DNA of 37,715 nucleotides from an uncultured Collinsella sp. (GTDB taxonomy: Bacteria > Actinomycetota > Coriobacteriia > Coriobacteriales > Coriobacteriaceae), in contig CABSNU010000020.1 of NCBI GenBank assembly GCA_902479135.1, forward strand, positions 1-37,715. Reading direction: 5' to 3'. The number at the start of each line of letters is the position of its first letter. The first letter of the stretch is position 1. A program made the translations under genes and the position numbers. Below the pieces are notes generated by a model, which saw only the letters and a list, made by a program, of their open reading frames with translations, had not been told where the DNA came from and made no database searches. Of the stretch, positions 1 through 7,921 are shown piece after piece.

Positions 1-681
1 TCTTAGGATTAGTTTGAGAAGAAGTCGACAGTACATTTAGAAGCACCTACGTTCCTCAAAGAATCGTTAAATTAAAAGTAACAGATTGAATGAAGATACG
101 TGTGACGGGGGCGAGGCGAATGGCCGAGCGGTATCGATATGCGGGTTCAACGGTATCACATTGGCCACATAGATTATTAACCTGCATTTCTAACAGTTAA
201 GGAGACGGGTGCTTTCCAGCACACTCCTTCGATGATGCCTTCCGCTAGTTGCCATGCCGGTTTCAGCCAACAAAGAATGTGCCCGGGCGCTCAGGTTCAC
301 CGTTAGCGTTGGCAACATATGAGATGGGCCAGACCCTTGCCGCGCGCCGATTGCGCGAGAGGTGTCGGGCTCCATGTTTATTCCACCTGCTTGTTATCAA
401 CCAGCTTCGTTCAACGTTAGACATTCAAGATGTCAGACGTCGAACCTGCGCCAAAGACGCAGCTGGGGCTACTAGTTGCCTACAATCGCTCGCGAAGCTC
501 GCCTGTTCGTGCGTGAATATCTGACAGCTCCGTCAGACATTGTCGGACATTTGATTGTTCGACAAATGCGCACGTGGTCGCGTTCGCAAAGATTACTGAA
601 CGGTCGATGGGTGCGTTGAGACCGGAGCAAACGGCGAATGCCAGAAAAATGGCCTCACAGAATCGCACCCATGGTTGATAA

Positions 682-719
682 AATTGACCGCCCTGGCGCA
701 AATACCCGGGCGGTCAATT
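682..719. terminator. 12-bp inverted repeat, possible terminator
   Basis: AATTGACCGCCC at 682-693 pairs perfectly with GGGCGGTCAATT at 708-719 around a 14-base loop. It lies just downstream, in minus-strand terms, of the putative remnant ending at 780, so it may have been that gene's terminator. Neither side has a long T run, so intrinsic termination is uncertain. Confidence 0.4.
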
Positions 720-779
720 CATCCCCTCGTTCGCGATCCTGTTGGATTTTGGGGCTTTGACATGTTGTTGACGGATGGA

Positions 780-958
780 TCAGCCGTACAGCTTGATCTC
801 CCGGGGTTCCATGTGGTCGTCCCCCAATAAGACGTCCCTGATGTAGCTCTGCGGCAGGAACTCGACGGGCAGCACTGGGTCGTCGACGTAGCCGGGCACT
901 GGGAGTAGGCGTGGCCTTTGGACATAGCGTGGCCGCCTGCCGGCGGTCGGACTGCCAC
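780..958 (-). pseudogene. Possible C-terminal remnant of an unidentified protein
   Basis: A minus-strand frame without an obvious start reads about 59 codons and stops at 780-782. It ends with segments such as DDPVLPVEFLPQSY and EPREIKLYG, which look more protein-like than the frame-shifted shadows around it. The pattern DPxLPxEfLP loosely recalls the C-terminus of PaaX-family repressors, but that is only an impression. No start codon or ribosome-binding site was found, so it is listed as a probable gene fragment with low confidence. Confidence 0.2.
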
Positions 959-1035
959 TTCAGCCAAAAGCTCAGGCGCGCGCATTAAAATAATGGATAT
1001 ATCGCTTGATGGGCTTTTGACCAAGCATGAACATC

Positions 1036-1080
1036 GCAGGTAAATCCGTGTACCAATTTTTGGTATACGGATTTACCTGC
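1036..1080. repeat. 45-bp hairpin, 20-bp arms
   Basis: The left arm (1036-1055) pairs with the right arm (1061-1080) with a single mismatch around the loop ATTTT. It lies 13 bp before the first 166-bp repeat copy and has no counterpart before the second copy. It could be a bidirectional terminator or the end of a small mobile or REP-like element. Confidence 0.65.
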
Positions 1081-1093
1081 GGTTTGCTGAAAG

Positions 1094-1259
1094 CTCTGAC
1101 ATGCGCTGTCGACTTCATTAAAATCGATTGCCGATCAAGTCTTCCTATATATGCGAGCCCTGAGAAACTGCGCTGTGAACCTGAGACCGCTATCGATCGG
1201 CCCGGTGCACCGGGCCGCTGTCCTCGAGCCGGCATCAGCTTGCCGGTCTCAAAACGTAT
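1094..1259 (+). repeat. Structured direct repeat, copy A (166 bp)
   Basis: This is one of two same-orientation copies, the other at 1991-2156, at a constant offset of 897 bases with about five mismatches, all in the first half. The second half is identical and can fold: an outer stem TGAGACCG/CGGTCTCA encloses the 20-bp perfect palindrome CGGCCCGGTGCACCGGGCCG and a CCGGCA/TGCCGG hairpin. The copies flank the DUF1648 gene. The conserved fold suggests a structured RNA or a DNA recombination or transposition site, but I recognise no known family. Confidence 0.8.
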
Positions 1260-1310
1260 ACTTGATTTAAGGCGGAGTGGAATGTGGGCGCGCAAGGAGA
1301 TGCGGAATCG

Positions 1311-1937
1311 ATGAGAGCCTCAAAAAAAATTACTGCAGTGTTATCATCTTTCATCCTCTCTATTCTTCCATTTCTGATTCTATGGGCGGCTTGGTCAGTC
1401 CTCCCTGATACAATTCCCGCTCATTGGAGTGGGGGTGTGGTTGATCGATGGGGTAATAAGCTTGAATTGCTGGTTGTTCCGCTGTTTTCTCTGATTGGTT
1501 CTATTGCAATTTCTGTGTACCTTATTGTTTCCACGCGGCGAAGAGAGATCGCGGATTTCTCTGTTCGAATGCGACGGGACTTTGTTGCGTGCTATATTTC
1601 TAGTCTTCTTTTATCGACAACCTGCTCAGTGATAATTGCCGTTTGGGTTCAGTTGATTCTTACGCAAAACACTGCGGTTGATGGGGGGCTTGGACTATCG
1701 ATCCTGTATTCCCTTCCCGGGCTATATGTGATCTTGTGCGCTTTGCCGCCTTTTCATGCGAGCGGCGAGAGCAAAAAGGCAGAGCGCCTGATAACAGTTC
1801 TTATTGGCGGCGCGGAGATTGTTCTTTGTGGAATAGTGCTTGAAGGTTCGGCTGCCTCTTATGCGATGATTGGACTGATGATTCTGTTCTGTGCGTTTGA
1901 GATTGTGTCACAGGTAAGGGATAGCCGGTCCTTATGA
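1311..1937 (+). CDS. DUF1648 (SdpI-like) multipass membrane protein
   Basis: The 208-residue protein has about six hydrophobic segments (roughly residues 7-29, 52-74, 92-115, 125-147, 158-176 and 180-200). The first loop carries LPDTIPAHWSGGVVDRWGNK, the DUF1648 hallmark of an IPxHW/F core followed by a D-x-WG. DUF1648 occurs in SdpI-type immunity proteins and in many uncharacterised membrane proteins. I chose ATG 1311 because AAGGAGA at 1294-1300 is a good ribosome-binding site 10 bases upstream; a GTG at 1284 would start before that site. The gene is visibly A+T-richer than everything around it and lies between two copies of a structured repeat, which suggests separate acquisition. An immunity or membrane-stress role is inference; its substrate is unknown. 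Confidence 0.8.
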   Translation: MRASKKITAVLSSFILSILPFLILWAAWSVLPDTIPAHWSGGVVDRWGNKLELLVVPLFSLIGSIAISVYLIVSTRRREIADFSVRMRRDFVACYISSLLLSTTCSVIIAVWVQLILTQNTAVDGGLGLSILYSLPGLYVILCALPPFHASGESKKAERLITVLIGGAEIVLCGIVLEGSAASYAMIGLMILFCAFEIVSQVRDSRSL

Positions 1938-1990
1938 GTTGAATTACGCGCGTGCGGATATAAAGGGTGGCATGTTAAATTTGTTGAAAA

Positions 1991-2156
1991 CTCTGACATG
2001 CGCTGCCGACTTCATTAAAATAGATTGCCAATCAAGTCTTCCTATATATGCGAGCCCTGAAAAGCTGCGCTGTGAACCTGAGACCGCTATCGATCGGCCC
2101 GGTGCACCGGGCCGCTGTCCTCGAGCCGGCATCAGCTTGCCGGTCTCAAAACGTAT
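1991..2156 (+). repeat. Structured direct repeat, copy B (166 bp)
   Basis: Second copy of the repeat at 1094-1259, same orientation, with the last 95 bases or so identical. Homology ends sharply at 2156, where unrelated G+C-rich sequence begins. On the left it fades out over about ten bases (TTTG.TGAAA is still shared). It begins 53 bases after the DUF1648 stop codon. Confidence 0.8.
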
Positions 2157-2452
2157 GCCGTCCGGTACGACCAACAGCCGAGTCTTGCGCCCAGTTCGAG
2201 CAGCGCCAGAACCCCGTGCCGGAACCCACGCAGCCAATGGCAGGGGAATTCAGCCGCGGCCATCGAGGAGCCGACCCAGGGACGGCGCCCCCAGTCCTCG
2301 AAAGATTTCCACCGCCCCCTACAGGCCTGGATTGATTTAACAGTTGATTTAATCCGGCTGAACAAGCCGAGCATGGGCCGGTTGACAAAATGTAAGGTAA
2401 AAAAGCAGATACGACCGTACGCCGGTGCGGGGTTCGGGTGATGTGATAGAAA

Positions 2453-2468
2453 GTAATACACGTATTAC
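2453..2468. promoter_or_regulatory. Antitoxin-type operator palindrome
   Basis: GTAATAC and GTATTAC form a perfect 7-bp inverted repeat with a 2-bp spacer, 20 bp upstream of the ribbon-helix-helix ORF. Operators of this size and position are typical of autoregulated RelB/DinJ-like antitoxin promoters. A candidate -35, TTGACA, lies at 2382-2387, but no matching -10 is convincing. Confidence 0.65.
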
Positions 2469-2488
2469 ATCTAACCGGGAGGTGCATC

Positions 2489-2692
2489 ATGGCAACCGCC
2501 ACCGCAGCCCTGAGAACCCCCGAGGACCTCGCGAACAGGTACGACCGCCTGGCGAAGTCGACGGGCCGCACGAAAACCTTCTACATGACGGAGGCGCTTG
2601 CCGCAGAGATAGGCAGGCTCGAATACGAGTACGGCCTCATGAATTATCCGGGAAGCGTTTGGTTGCGAGGTATGCCAGTGTGCGGGGCCTGA
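2489..2692 (+). CDS. Truncated RelB/DinJ-like ribbon-helix-helix antitoxin
   Basis: The 67-residue ORF starts at ATG 2489 after GGGAGG. Residues 10-50 (TPEDLANRYDRLAKSTGRTK, then FYMTEAL and LEYEYGL) match the N-terminal half of DinJ/RelB-like antitoxins: a beta strand, the first helix, a TGR turn and the second helix of the ribbon-helix-helix. Family members usually continue about 25-40 residues with a toxin-binding tail. Here the sequence switches after GLM to NYPGSVWLRGMPVCGA and stops inside the terminator palindrome of the opposing kinase operon. No toxin gene follows. I infer that the 3' part and the toxin were lost when the neighbouring cluster arrived. The DNA-binding half and its operator remain, so the fragment might still bind DNA. 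Confidence 0.7.
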   Translation: MATATAALRTPEDLANRYDRLAKSTGRTKTFYMTEALAAEIGRLEYEYGLMNYPGSVWLRGMPVCGA

Positions 2693-2709
2693 TTCGTCAG
2701 GCCCCGCAC
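2680..2709 (-). terminator. Terminator palindrome overlapping the kinase stop codon
   Basis: GTGCGGGGCCTGA (2680-2692) and TCAGGCCCCGCAC (2697-2709) form a perfect 13-bp stem with a TTCG tetraloop. The minus-strand kinase stop (2697-2699) and the plus-strand antitoxin-fragment stop (2690-2692) both lie inside it, so both proteins end in the same CGA. It probably terminates the six-gene minus-strand operon, although no T run follows. Confidence 0.6.
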
Positions 2710-4094
2710 AGGGGGACCGCGATGGTGGCCACCGCGCCGCCCGAGGGGCTGTTGGCGAGCGAGACGGAGCCCCCGTGGGCGCTCGCGGCCTCGGAGGCGA
2801 CGTGGAGGCCGAGCCCGTAGTGGCGGCCTCCGTCGCGCGAGGAGCGGGAGGAGTCGTCTGTGAAGAGGCGCTCGCAGCCGCGTTCGAGGGCGGCGGGAGA
2901 GAAGCCCGGTCCGTCGTCGGCAACCTCGATGACGAGGTGGCCGCCCGCGACGTCGCAGGAGACAGCCACGCGCGAGCGTGCGTGCTCGGCGGCGTTGGCC
3001 ACGAGGTTAGCGGCGGCTCGCGCCAGGGCGGTTCGGTCGAGCGGGGCCTCGGGTGCGCCCGCGACGGCGGGGCCCGTGGCCGCGTCGAGCGTCACGCCTC
3101 GCGCCCGGGCGATCTGGGCGGCCTCGGCGAGGACCTGCTCGCAGAGCTCGGCCGGCCGCATGGGGGCCCTCTCCGCCCCGCCGGACCCGCGCGACGCCTC
3201 GATGAGCAGGCGCACGTAGCCGTCGAGCCTTTCGACACCGCCGGCTATGTCGCGCGCGGCGGCCGCGAGGTCGGCGTCTTTCTCGTCTTCCAGCTCCTCC
3301 GCCACGAAGTCGGCGTTGGCGCGCAGCACGGTGAGCGGCGTCTTGAGGTCGTGGGCGAGCGACGCCACCTGCTCGCGCTGCCCCCGCTCCGCGGCCCACC
3401 GGGCCTCGAGCGACTCGGCGAGGGAGGCCCGCATGGCGTCCATCGCGGCGAGGACGTCGTTCACCTCGCGCACGTTGGTGCTGCCGACCGCGAAGTCGAG
3501 CTCTCCCGCGCCGACGCGCCCCGCCGCCTCCGCGAGCGGCGCCATCTTGCGCGAGATCACGCGGCTCGCACGGCGCGCCACGAGCGCGAGCGCGAGCGCG
3601 CTTCCCGCAGCGGCGCCGACGAGCATGAGGCTCTGCGGGTTGGGAAGCAGGCCGGCAAGGTCGCGCGAGACCCACTGCGGCAGGTACTCGCTGACGAGCG
3701 CACAGGCCCCGCCGCCCTTGAGCGGGAACGCGGCGTAGGTGAGGCCCGAGCCCCCGCCCTCGATCTCCACTGTGCCCGGATCCGCGGCGAGTGCCGTACG
3801 GGCCATTTCCGTCGCGTCCTCGAGCCGCGTGCCCTCGAGGTCTGTCATCAGCGCGTATCCGTCCTTGTTCAGGATGAGGTAGCGGTACGCCGTCGGCACG
3901 TCCTGCTGCCCGCAGACGCCGTCGCGTGCCAGGCCCTCCGCGACCTCGCGCGCATTGGCCGGCCCCCAGCTTGCCTCGTAGACGAAGCCCGCGTTGATCG
4001 CCGCGGAGAGCGCCATGAACGAGGCGAACCACGCCGCGGCGACCGCCGCGAACGCGTAAGCGAAGTAGCGCGCGATGACGAAGGAGAGCGGCAT
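2697..4094 (-). CDS. Sensor histidine kinase of the peptide-resistance cluster
   Basis: Membrane sensor kinase, 465 residues from ATG 4094. Visible in order are TM1 (about 5-33), an extracytoplasmic domain (about 34-150), TM2 (about 155-175), HAMP (about 176-227), a HisKA H-box with LAHDLKTPLTVLRANADF (phospho-acceptor His about 248), an N-box (NLVANAAEH, about 364-370), G1 (DDGPG) and G2 (GLGL). It should phosphorylate the response regulator encoded immediately upstream. A GTG at 4133 in the same frame would overlap the regulator by 13 bases; I prefer 4094 because it follows a GAGGT and starts right at the membrane segment. The extracytoplasmic domain is about 115 residues, larger than the tiny loop of BceS-type kinases, so it probably senses its ligand directly. 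The ligand is unknown. Confidence 0.85.
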   Translation of the reverse strand: MPLSFVIARYFAYAFAAVAAAWFASFMALSAAINAGFVYEASWGPANAREVAEGLARDGVCGQQDVPTAYRYLILNKDGYALMTDLEGTRLEDATEMARTALAADPGTVEIEGGGSGLTYAAFPLKGGGACALVSEYLPQWVSRDLAGLLPNPQSLMLVGAAAGSALALALVARRASRVISRKMAPLAEAAGRVGAGELDFAVGSTNVREVNDVLAAMDAMRASLAESLEARWAAERGQREQVASLAHDLKTPLTVLRANADFVAEELEDEKDADLAAAARDIAGGVERLDGYVRLLIEASRGSGGAERAPMRPAELCEQVLAEAAQIARARGVTLDAATGPAVAGAPEAPLDRTALARAAANLVANAAEHARSRVAVSCDVAGGHLVIEVADDGPGFSPAALERGCERLFTDDSSRSSRDGGRHYGLGLHVASEAASAHGGSVSLANSPSGGAVATIAVPLCGA

Positions 4095-4120
4095 GCCCCC
4101 GCGACCTCGCGCCCCGATCT

Positions 4121-4783
4121 TCAGAGCTGCCACTTGTACCCCATCCCCCAGACGGTCGCGATCGGATCGGCGCCGGCCTCGGAGAGTTTCCTCCGGGCGC
4201 GGCTGACCTGCATGGATATGGCCGCGTCGTCGGCGTCGCTCTCCCAGCCGAGCACCGCCTCGCGTATCTGTGCGCGGCTCATGACCTGCCCGGGGTGGCG
4301 GGCGAGGTACTCGCAGATGGCGTACTCGGTGGGCGTGAGCGGCACGGCCTCGCCGCCCACGGCGAGGCCGCGCGCCCCGAGGTCGATCCGCACCTCCCCG
4401 AAGGAGAGGGCGTGCGAGCGCGGCCGGCGCTCACGGCGTAGATGGGCCGCGACCTTGGCGCGCAGCTCCGCGGCCCCGAAGGGCTTGCGGACGTAGTCGT
4501 CGGCGCCCAGGCCGTAGCCGGCCACGGCGTCCTCCTCGGCCACGCGCGCGGTCAGGAAGACGATGGGCCCGTCGAAGTCCGGGCGGATCTGCCGCACGAG
4601 CTCGAAGCCGTCGAGACCCGGCATCATGACGTCGCAGAGCACGAGGTCGAAGCGCGAGAGGTCCATCCCCGGGACCGCCGTCGGGTCCGCCTCCCTGACG
4701 ACCTCATGGCCGTCGCGGCCGAGGACGCGCGCGAGCGCGTCGAGGATCGCCCGCTCGTCATCCACTGCCAGTATCCTCGCCAT
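4121..4783 (-). CDS. OmpR-family response regulator
   Basis: 220 residues. The receiver domain (1-115) has acidic residues D8/D9, phospho-acceptor D51 in LVLCDVMMPGLDGF, T78 and K100 in VRKPFGA. A winged-helix DNA-binding domain (about 125-220) follows, with the OmpR/PhoB signature LTPTEYAICEYLARHPG and a final VWGMGYKW. It should bind promoters, probably including that of the ABC-transporter operon, when phosphorylated by the adjacent kinase. It lies 45 bases downstream of the YxeA-like gene and just upstream of the kinase gene. The regulator-kinase order and adjacency to LanFEG genes match lantibiotic LanRK and B. subtilis yxdJK-yxdLM-yxeA layouts. The target promoters are inferred. Confidence 0.88.
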   Translation of the reverse strand: MARILAVDDERAILDALARVLGRDGHEVVREADPTAVPGMDLSRFDLVLCDVMMPGLDGFELVRQIRPDFDGPIVFLTARVAEEDAVAGYGLGADDYVRKPFGAAELRAKVAAHLRRERRPRSHALSFGEVRIDLGARGLAVGGEAVPLTPTEYAICEYLARHPGQVMSRAQIREAVLGWESDADDAAISMQVSRARRKLSEAGADPIATVWGMGYKWQL

Positions 4784-4828
4784 GTTCGACCTCCTGAAAC
4801 TCCCGTCGGCATTGTACTAGCGCCGCGC

Positions 4829-5230
4829 TCAGCGGTCCAGAGCCCCGCGCGCAGCCGCGGGCGCCTCGGCCGCGTCGCACGCACGGTAGCGCACGCCCGA
4901 GCCGCCGCGCGCCTCGATCTCGAGCCAGCCCTCGCCGTCCGACTCCCACCCGAAGAAGATGAGCTGGAGCTCTCGGACATTGCCCCTGTCGTCCGCGGCG
5001 TCCACCAGGTAGACGTAGTTTGCCCCCGCCCCGGTGGCGTCGGCGTAGGAGCTCGCGTGGCTGCCGGGCTCGGGCGCGGGCGCCCACATGGCGATCTCAG
5101 GGTTGGGCAGCACGCGGTCGGCGATCGAGCGCGGCGCCGACCCCCAGCCGGCGTCGAGCAGGACATTCCCGCCCAGGACGAGCGCTGCGGAGAGGAGGGC
5201 GAGCACGGCGGCGAGCGGCCTCCTACGCAT
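4829..5230 (-). CDS. YxeA-like small exported protein
   Basis: 133 residues from ATG 5230, whose codons overlap the end of the upstream permease gene by 8 bases. An N-terminal signal or anchor segment (MRRRPLAAVLALLSAALVL) is followed by a small domain with the pattern Y-x-Y...D..G..REL.L.F (NYVYLVDAADDRGNVREL) and GSGVRYRACDAAEAP near the end. This matches the layout of the YxeA/DUF1093 family, small exported beta-rich proteins often next to peptide-resistance ABC transporters and two-component systems, as in B. subtilis yxdJKLM-yxeA. Its molecular function is not established. Here it lies between the LanG-like permease and the response regulator. The family call rests on pattern similarity, so confidence is moderate. 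Confidence 0.6.
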   Translation of the reverse strand: MRRRPLAAVLALLSAALVLGGNVLLDAGWGSAPRSIADRVLPNPEIAMWAPAPEPGSHASSYADATGAGANYVYLVDAADDRGNVRELQLIFFGWESDGEGWLEIEARGGSGVRYRACDAAEAPAAARGALDR

Positions 5231-6038
5231 CTGCCCTCCCGTCCTCGAAGCGGCAGAACCAGGCGAGAAGGACGGCGTCGGCTGCCAGGGTGAGCACGAG
5301 GCTGGCGAGCGCAGTCGTGAGGAGAGGGCCCGCCGCACGCGCGGCGTCGATGAAGGCCTCCACCCCGAGCGACCCCAGGCGCGCGGGCCAGGCGAGCGGC
5401 ACCCAGCTCAGGGGCGTCGCCAGGGCACCGGTGAGCTCGCCGGTCGTGAGGCCGTGCGCAAGTCCGCCCACTGAGAAGAACGCGAGGAGCATACCCGCCG
5501 CGCCGGCGCCGATGGCGGCGTTGCGGCCGAGGCGCAGGGCCACGCCGAGCCCCAGCGCGTAGAGGGGCAGGCTGCCCAGCACGATGCCCGCCCAGGCGGC
5601 CGCAAGCGGAGCGGGCCCGAGCGGCAGGCGCCCGGCGACGGCGAGCACGGCCCCGAACACGCCGAGCGCCACGGCCAGCGCGCCCGCGCCGAGCGCCGCA
5701 AGGGCGAGCAGCTTCGCCGCGACGGCGCGCCCGCGCGAGGGGACCGCCGTGAGGTTGGCGAGGCGCCCGGCAGCGCGCTCCTCGTCCACGGCGAGCCCGC
5801 AGACGATGGCGGACATGAGCGGCATGAGGGCGCCGAGGAACTGGGCGTAGGCGTCCGCGCCCAGCGCCGGGTCCCATCGGGCTACGGAGAAGTACTCGCC
5901 GCAGGCAAGACCGGCTGCCAGGCCGCAGACGAGGTGCACCGCCGTGAGCGGGGAGCGAGCCAGGCGCAGGGCCTCGGAGAGCAGGGCCCGCGGGAGGGTC
6001 GTGCGCGGCGTCGGGTCGGAGAGTCGTGCCATGGCCAT
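5223..6038 (-). CDS. LanG/MutG-like ABC transporter permease
   Basis: 271 residues with about six membrane segments, rich in Ala, Leu and Gly. It starts at ATG 6038, sharing the A of TGATG with the stop of the preceding permease. The N-terminus (LPRALLSEALRLARSPLTAVHL) and an early EERAAG segment (GLAVDEERAAGRLANL) fit ABC-2-type permeases of the lantibiotic immunity group, where E and G subunits pair with one ATPase. It probably forms the membrane pore with the E-like subunit and expels antimicrobial peptide from the membrane. It belongs to the same minus-strand operon as the ATPase. Division between E and G roles is by gene order only. Confidence 0.75.
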   Translation of the reverse strand: MAMARLSDPTPRTTLPRALLSEALRLARSPLTAVHLVCGLAAGLACGEYFSVARWDPALGADAYAQFLGALMPLMSAIVCGLAVDEERAAGRLANLTAVPSRGRAVAAKLLALAALGAGALAVALGVFGAVLAVAGRLPLGPAPLAAAWAGIVLGSLPLYALGLGVALRLGRNAAIGAGAAGMLLAFFSVGGLAHGLTTGELTGALATPLSWVPLAWPARLGSLGVEAFIDAARAAGPLLTTALASLVLTLAADAVLLAWFCRFEDGRADA

Positions 6039-6804
6039 CACCTCTCCTCGGAGCGCGCGAACCAGGCCGCGCCCGCCGCCGTGAGCGCGGCGAACGCGAG
6101 CGCGCAGACCGCAAGGCCCGCCAGTGTGAGCATGCCGTCCGCCGTGAGCGCCCCGCCGAGCGCCATGTCCGCCGCGAGTGGCTCGCCGCTCGGCAGCACG
6201 GGGATGAAGCTCGTGGGGATGACCATGCTCGCCGACGGCGGAAAGAGCTGCGGCAGCGGCACCAGCGACCAGGCGAACCCACCCACGAGCTGCGCGGCGA
6301 GCGGGCAGAAGATGCCCGCGAGCATGCCGAGCCGCGCCGTGAGGAAGAGCCCTGCGGGGATCATCCACGCCGCGGTCACCGTGTTGGTGAGCGCGCAGAG
6401 GAGCATCGTGAGCGTGCCCGCGGCCGTGAGGCCCTCCGAGGAGAACGCCGATCCCGCGAGGTAGATGCCGAAGACCACGAGGTTCGAGAGCGTGCAGAGC
6501 GCGAGGCACCAGAGCGCCTTGGCCCACCAGGCGCGCCCGAGCGGGAAGCCCAGGCCCAGAAGCCCCCGCATCCGTGTGCGAGCGTCCGCCCGCGCGACGC
6601 ACGCCACCACGAGCGAGAGAGACACGGGCAGGAAGAGCGCGTACCAGTAGTTCCACGCGCTGAAGATCTGCACGCCCCGGTAGGGCATCGCGCCGAGCAG
6701 CGGCATCGGCAGCGCCATGAGCACGGCCAGGCGAACCGGTGCCGCGTGGCGCGACTTCAGGGCCTCGGCGCGCAGGCCCGCGAGCAGGCCGCCTTTCTCG
6801 CCCG

Positions 6805-6808
<4 letters not shown>
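6038..6808 (-). CDS. LanE/MutE-like ABC transporter permease
   Basis: 256 residues, about six membrane segments. The start ATG 6808 overlaps the ATPase stop by four bases (ATGA), so the two are translationally coupled. The N-terminal region GLRAEALKSRHAAPVRLAVLM resembles the xxLxxExLKxKR start of NisE/SpaE/MutE-type immunity permeases. A WNYWYALFLP segment in the first loop region and a long hydrophobic C-terminus are also typical. With the G-like subunit and the ATPase it should make a three-component exporter that removes lantibiotic-type peptides from the cytoplasmic membrane. No lantibiotic precursor or synthetase is in the window, so it is probably resistance rather than producer immunity. 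Confidence 0.8.
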
Positions 6809-7533
<725 letters not shown>

Positions 7534-7737
7534 GGGTTCATCCTTTCTCTTCCGGGCGCGCGGGCCGAGTCGCCGTGCCCGCGCGCCTTACCTTTCGGGT
7601 TCACCATCCATGGTGGGGCGCGTTTCTAACGAAGCCGTAACGGCCGTTGGGCTCTTTTGGCGCCAGCCCTTCTCGACCCGCACGCATTTGCTTAAAGCAA
7701 CAACTTTCCCGATCGATGTAATCACCAAATCAAAACG

Positions 7738-7792
7738 TGTACACCAGCCACCAAAGATGCCGAAAAATGTCGCTTTTGGAGGCTGATGTACA
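7738..7792. repeat. Imperfect inverted repeat, 18-base arms
   Basis: The arm at 7738-7755 pairs with 7775-7792 with two mismatches (TGTACA.CAGCC.CCAAA). The 19-base loop contains GCCGAAAAATG. The arms and the position at the compositional boundary would suit a REP-like element, an insertion scar or a terminator, but nothing decides between them. Confidence 0.55.
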
Positions 7793-7856
7793 CAAATGCA
7801 GAATCCAGCGCAGCCCAGAGGCACCCTTCACATGTCTGGACTCTCTATGGCCGCGC

Positions 7857-7885
7857 TGGATAGACATCGCTAGAACGGGTATAGT
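7857..7885 (+). promoter_or_regulatory. Probable sigma-70-type promoter of the CDP-alcohol transferase gene
   Basis: TGGATA (7857-7862) and TATAGT (7880-7885) are separated by 17 bases, and the GTG start follows 36 bases later. The -10 matches consensus at five of six positions and the -35 at four of six. Confidence 0.45.
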
Positions 7886-7921
7886 ATCGAAAGTTTTGTC
7901 GTTTACCAGCGGGGGAGTCCT

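Larger units (their letters stand above)
1..1310. other. Gene-poor left flank with hairpins and a possible gene remnant
   Basis: No convincing intact gene is visible here. The open frames are short, lack good ribosome-binding sites and show no recognisable domain. Visible items are a 12-bp inverted repeat (682-693 with 708-719), a possible C-terminal gene fragment on the minus strand ending near 780, a 20-bp-arm hairpin at 1036-1080, and the first copy of a structured repeat at 1094-1259. The region looks like decayed accessory DNA. Confidence 0.55.
1938..2488. other. Gap between DUF1648 gene and antitoxin fragment
   Basis: It contains repeat copy B (1991-2156), a stretch of high G+C at 2157-2330 without a supported gene, short direct repeats TTGATTTAA at about 2331-2352 (the same word follows repeat copy A at 1262), and the antitoxin operator at 2453-2468. 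A minus-strand frame at about 2160-2340 gives plausible-looking peptide but cannot be assigned and has no start signal. The stretch may be a remnant of a mobile element. Confidence 0.45.
7534..7921. other. Intergenic region between divergent transporter operon and pgsA2-like gene
   Basis: It contains the leader of the minus-strand transporter operon, with a perfect 10-bp G+C stem (7556-7565 with 7577-7586); an imperfect 18-bp-arm inverted repeat (7738-7792); and a plus-strand promoter (7857-7885). The sharp change from very G+C-rich to moderate composition near 7620-7700 marks the probable right boundary of the accessory segment. Confidence 0.6.

Noticed and set aside
118..190. Possible tRNA-like stretch (TGGCCGAGCGGTA followed by GGTTCAA)
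   Set aside because: The D-arm-like and T-loop-like words are too close together, no anticodon arm or acceptor stem can be paired, and no CCA end is present.
480..701. 73-codon minus-strand frame in the left flank
   Set aside because: No ribosome-binding site or recognisable domain, and it overlaps short inverted repeats; it could be chance.
1284..1311. GTG 1284 as start of the DUF1648 gene
   Set aside because: The only good ribosome-binding site (AAGGAGA) lies downstream of that GTG and fits ATG 1311.
2132..2571. Two overlapping minus-strand frames of 109 and 141 codons opposite the antitoxin promoter
   Set aside because: They run through repeat copy B and the antitoxin operator and lack start signals; one stretch near 2160-2340 is protein-like but unassignable.
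2775..4496. 573-codon plus-strand frame opposite the histidine kinase
   Set aside because: It is the antisense shadow of a very G+C-rich gene, full of Arg/Gly/Ala/Val; the opposite strand encodes a complete kinase.
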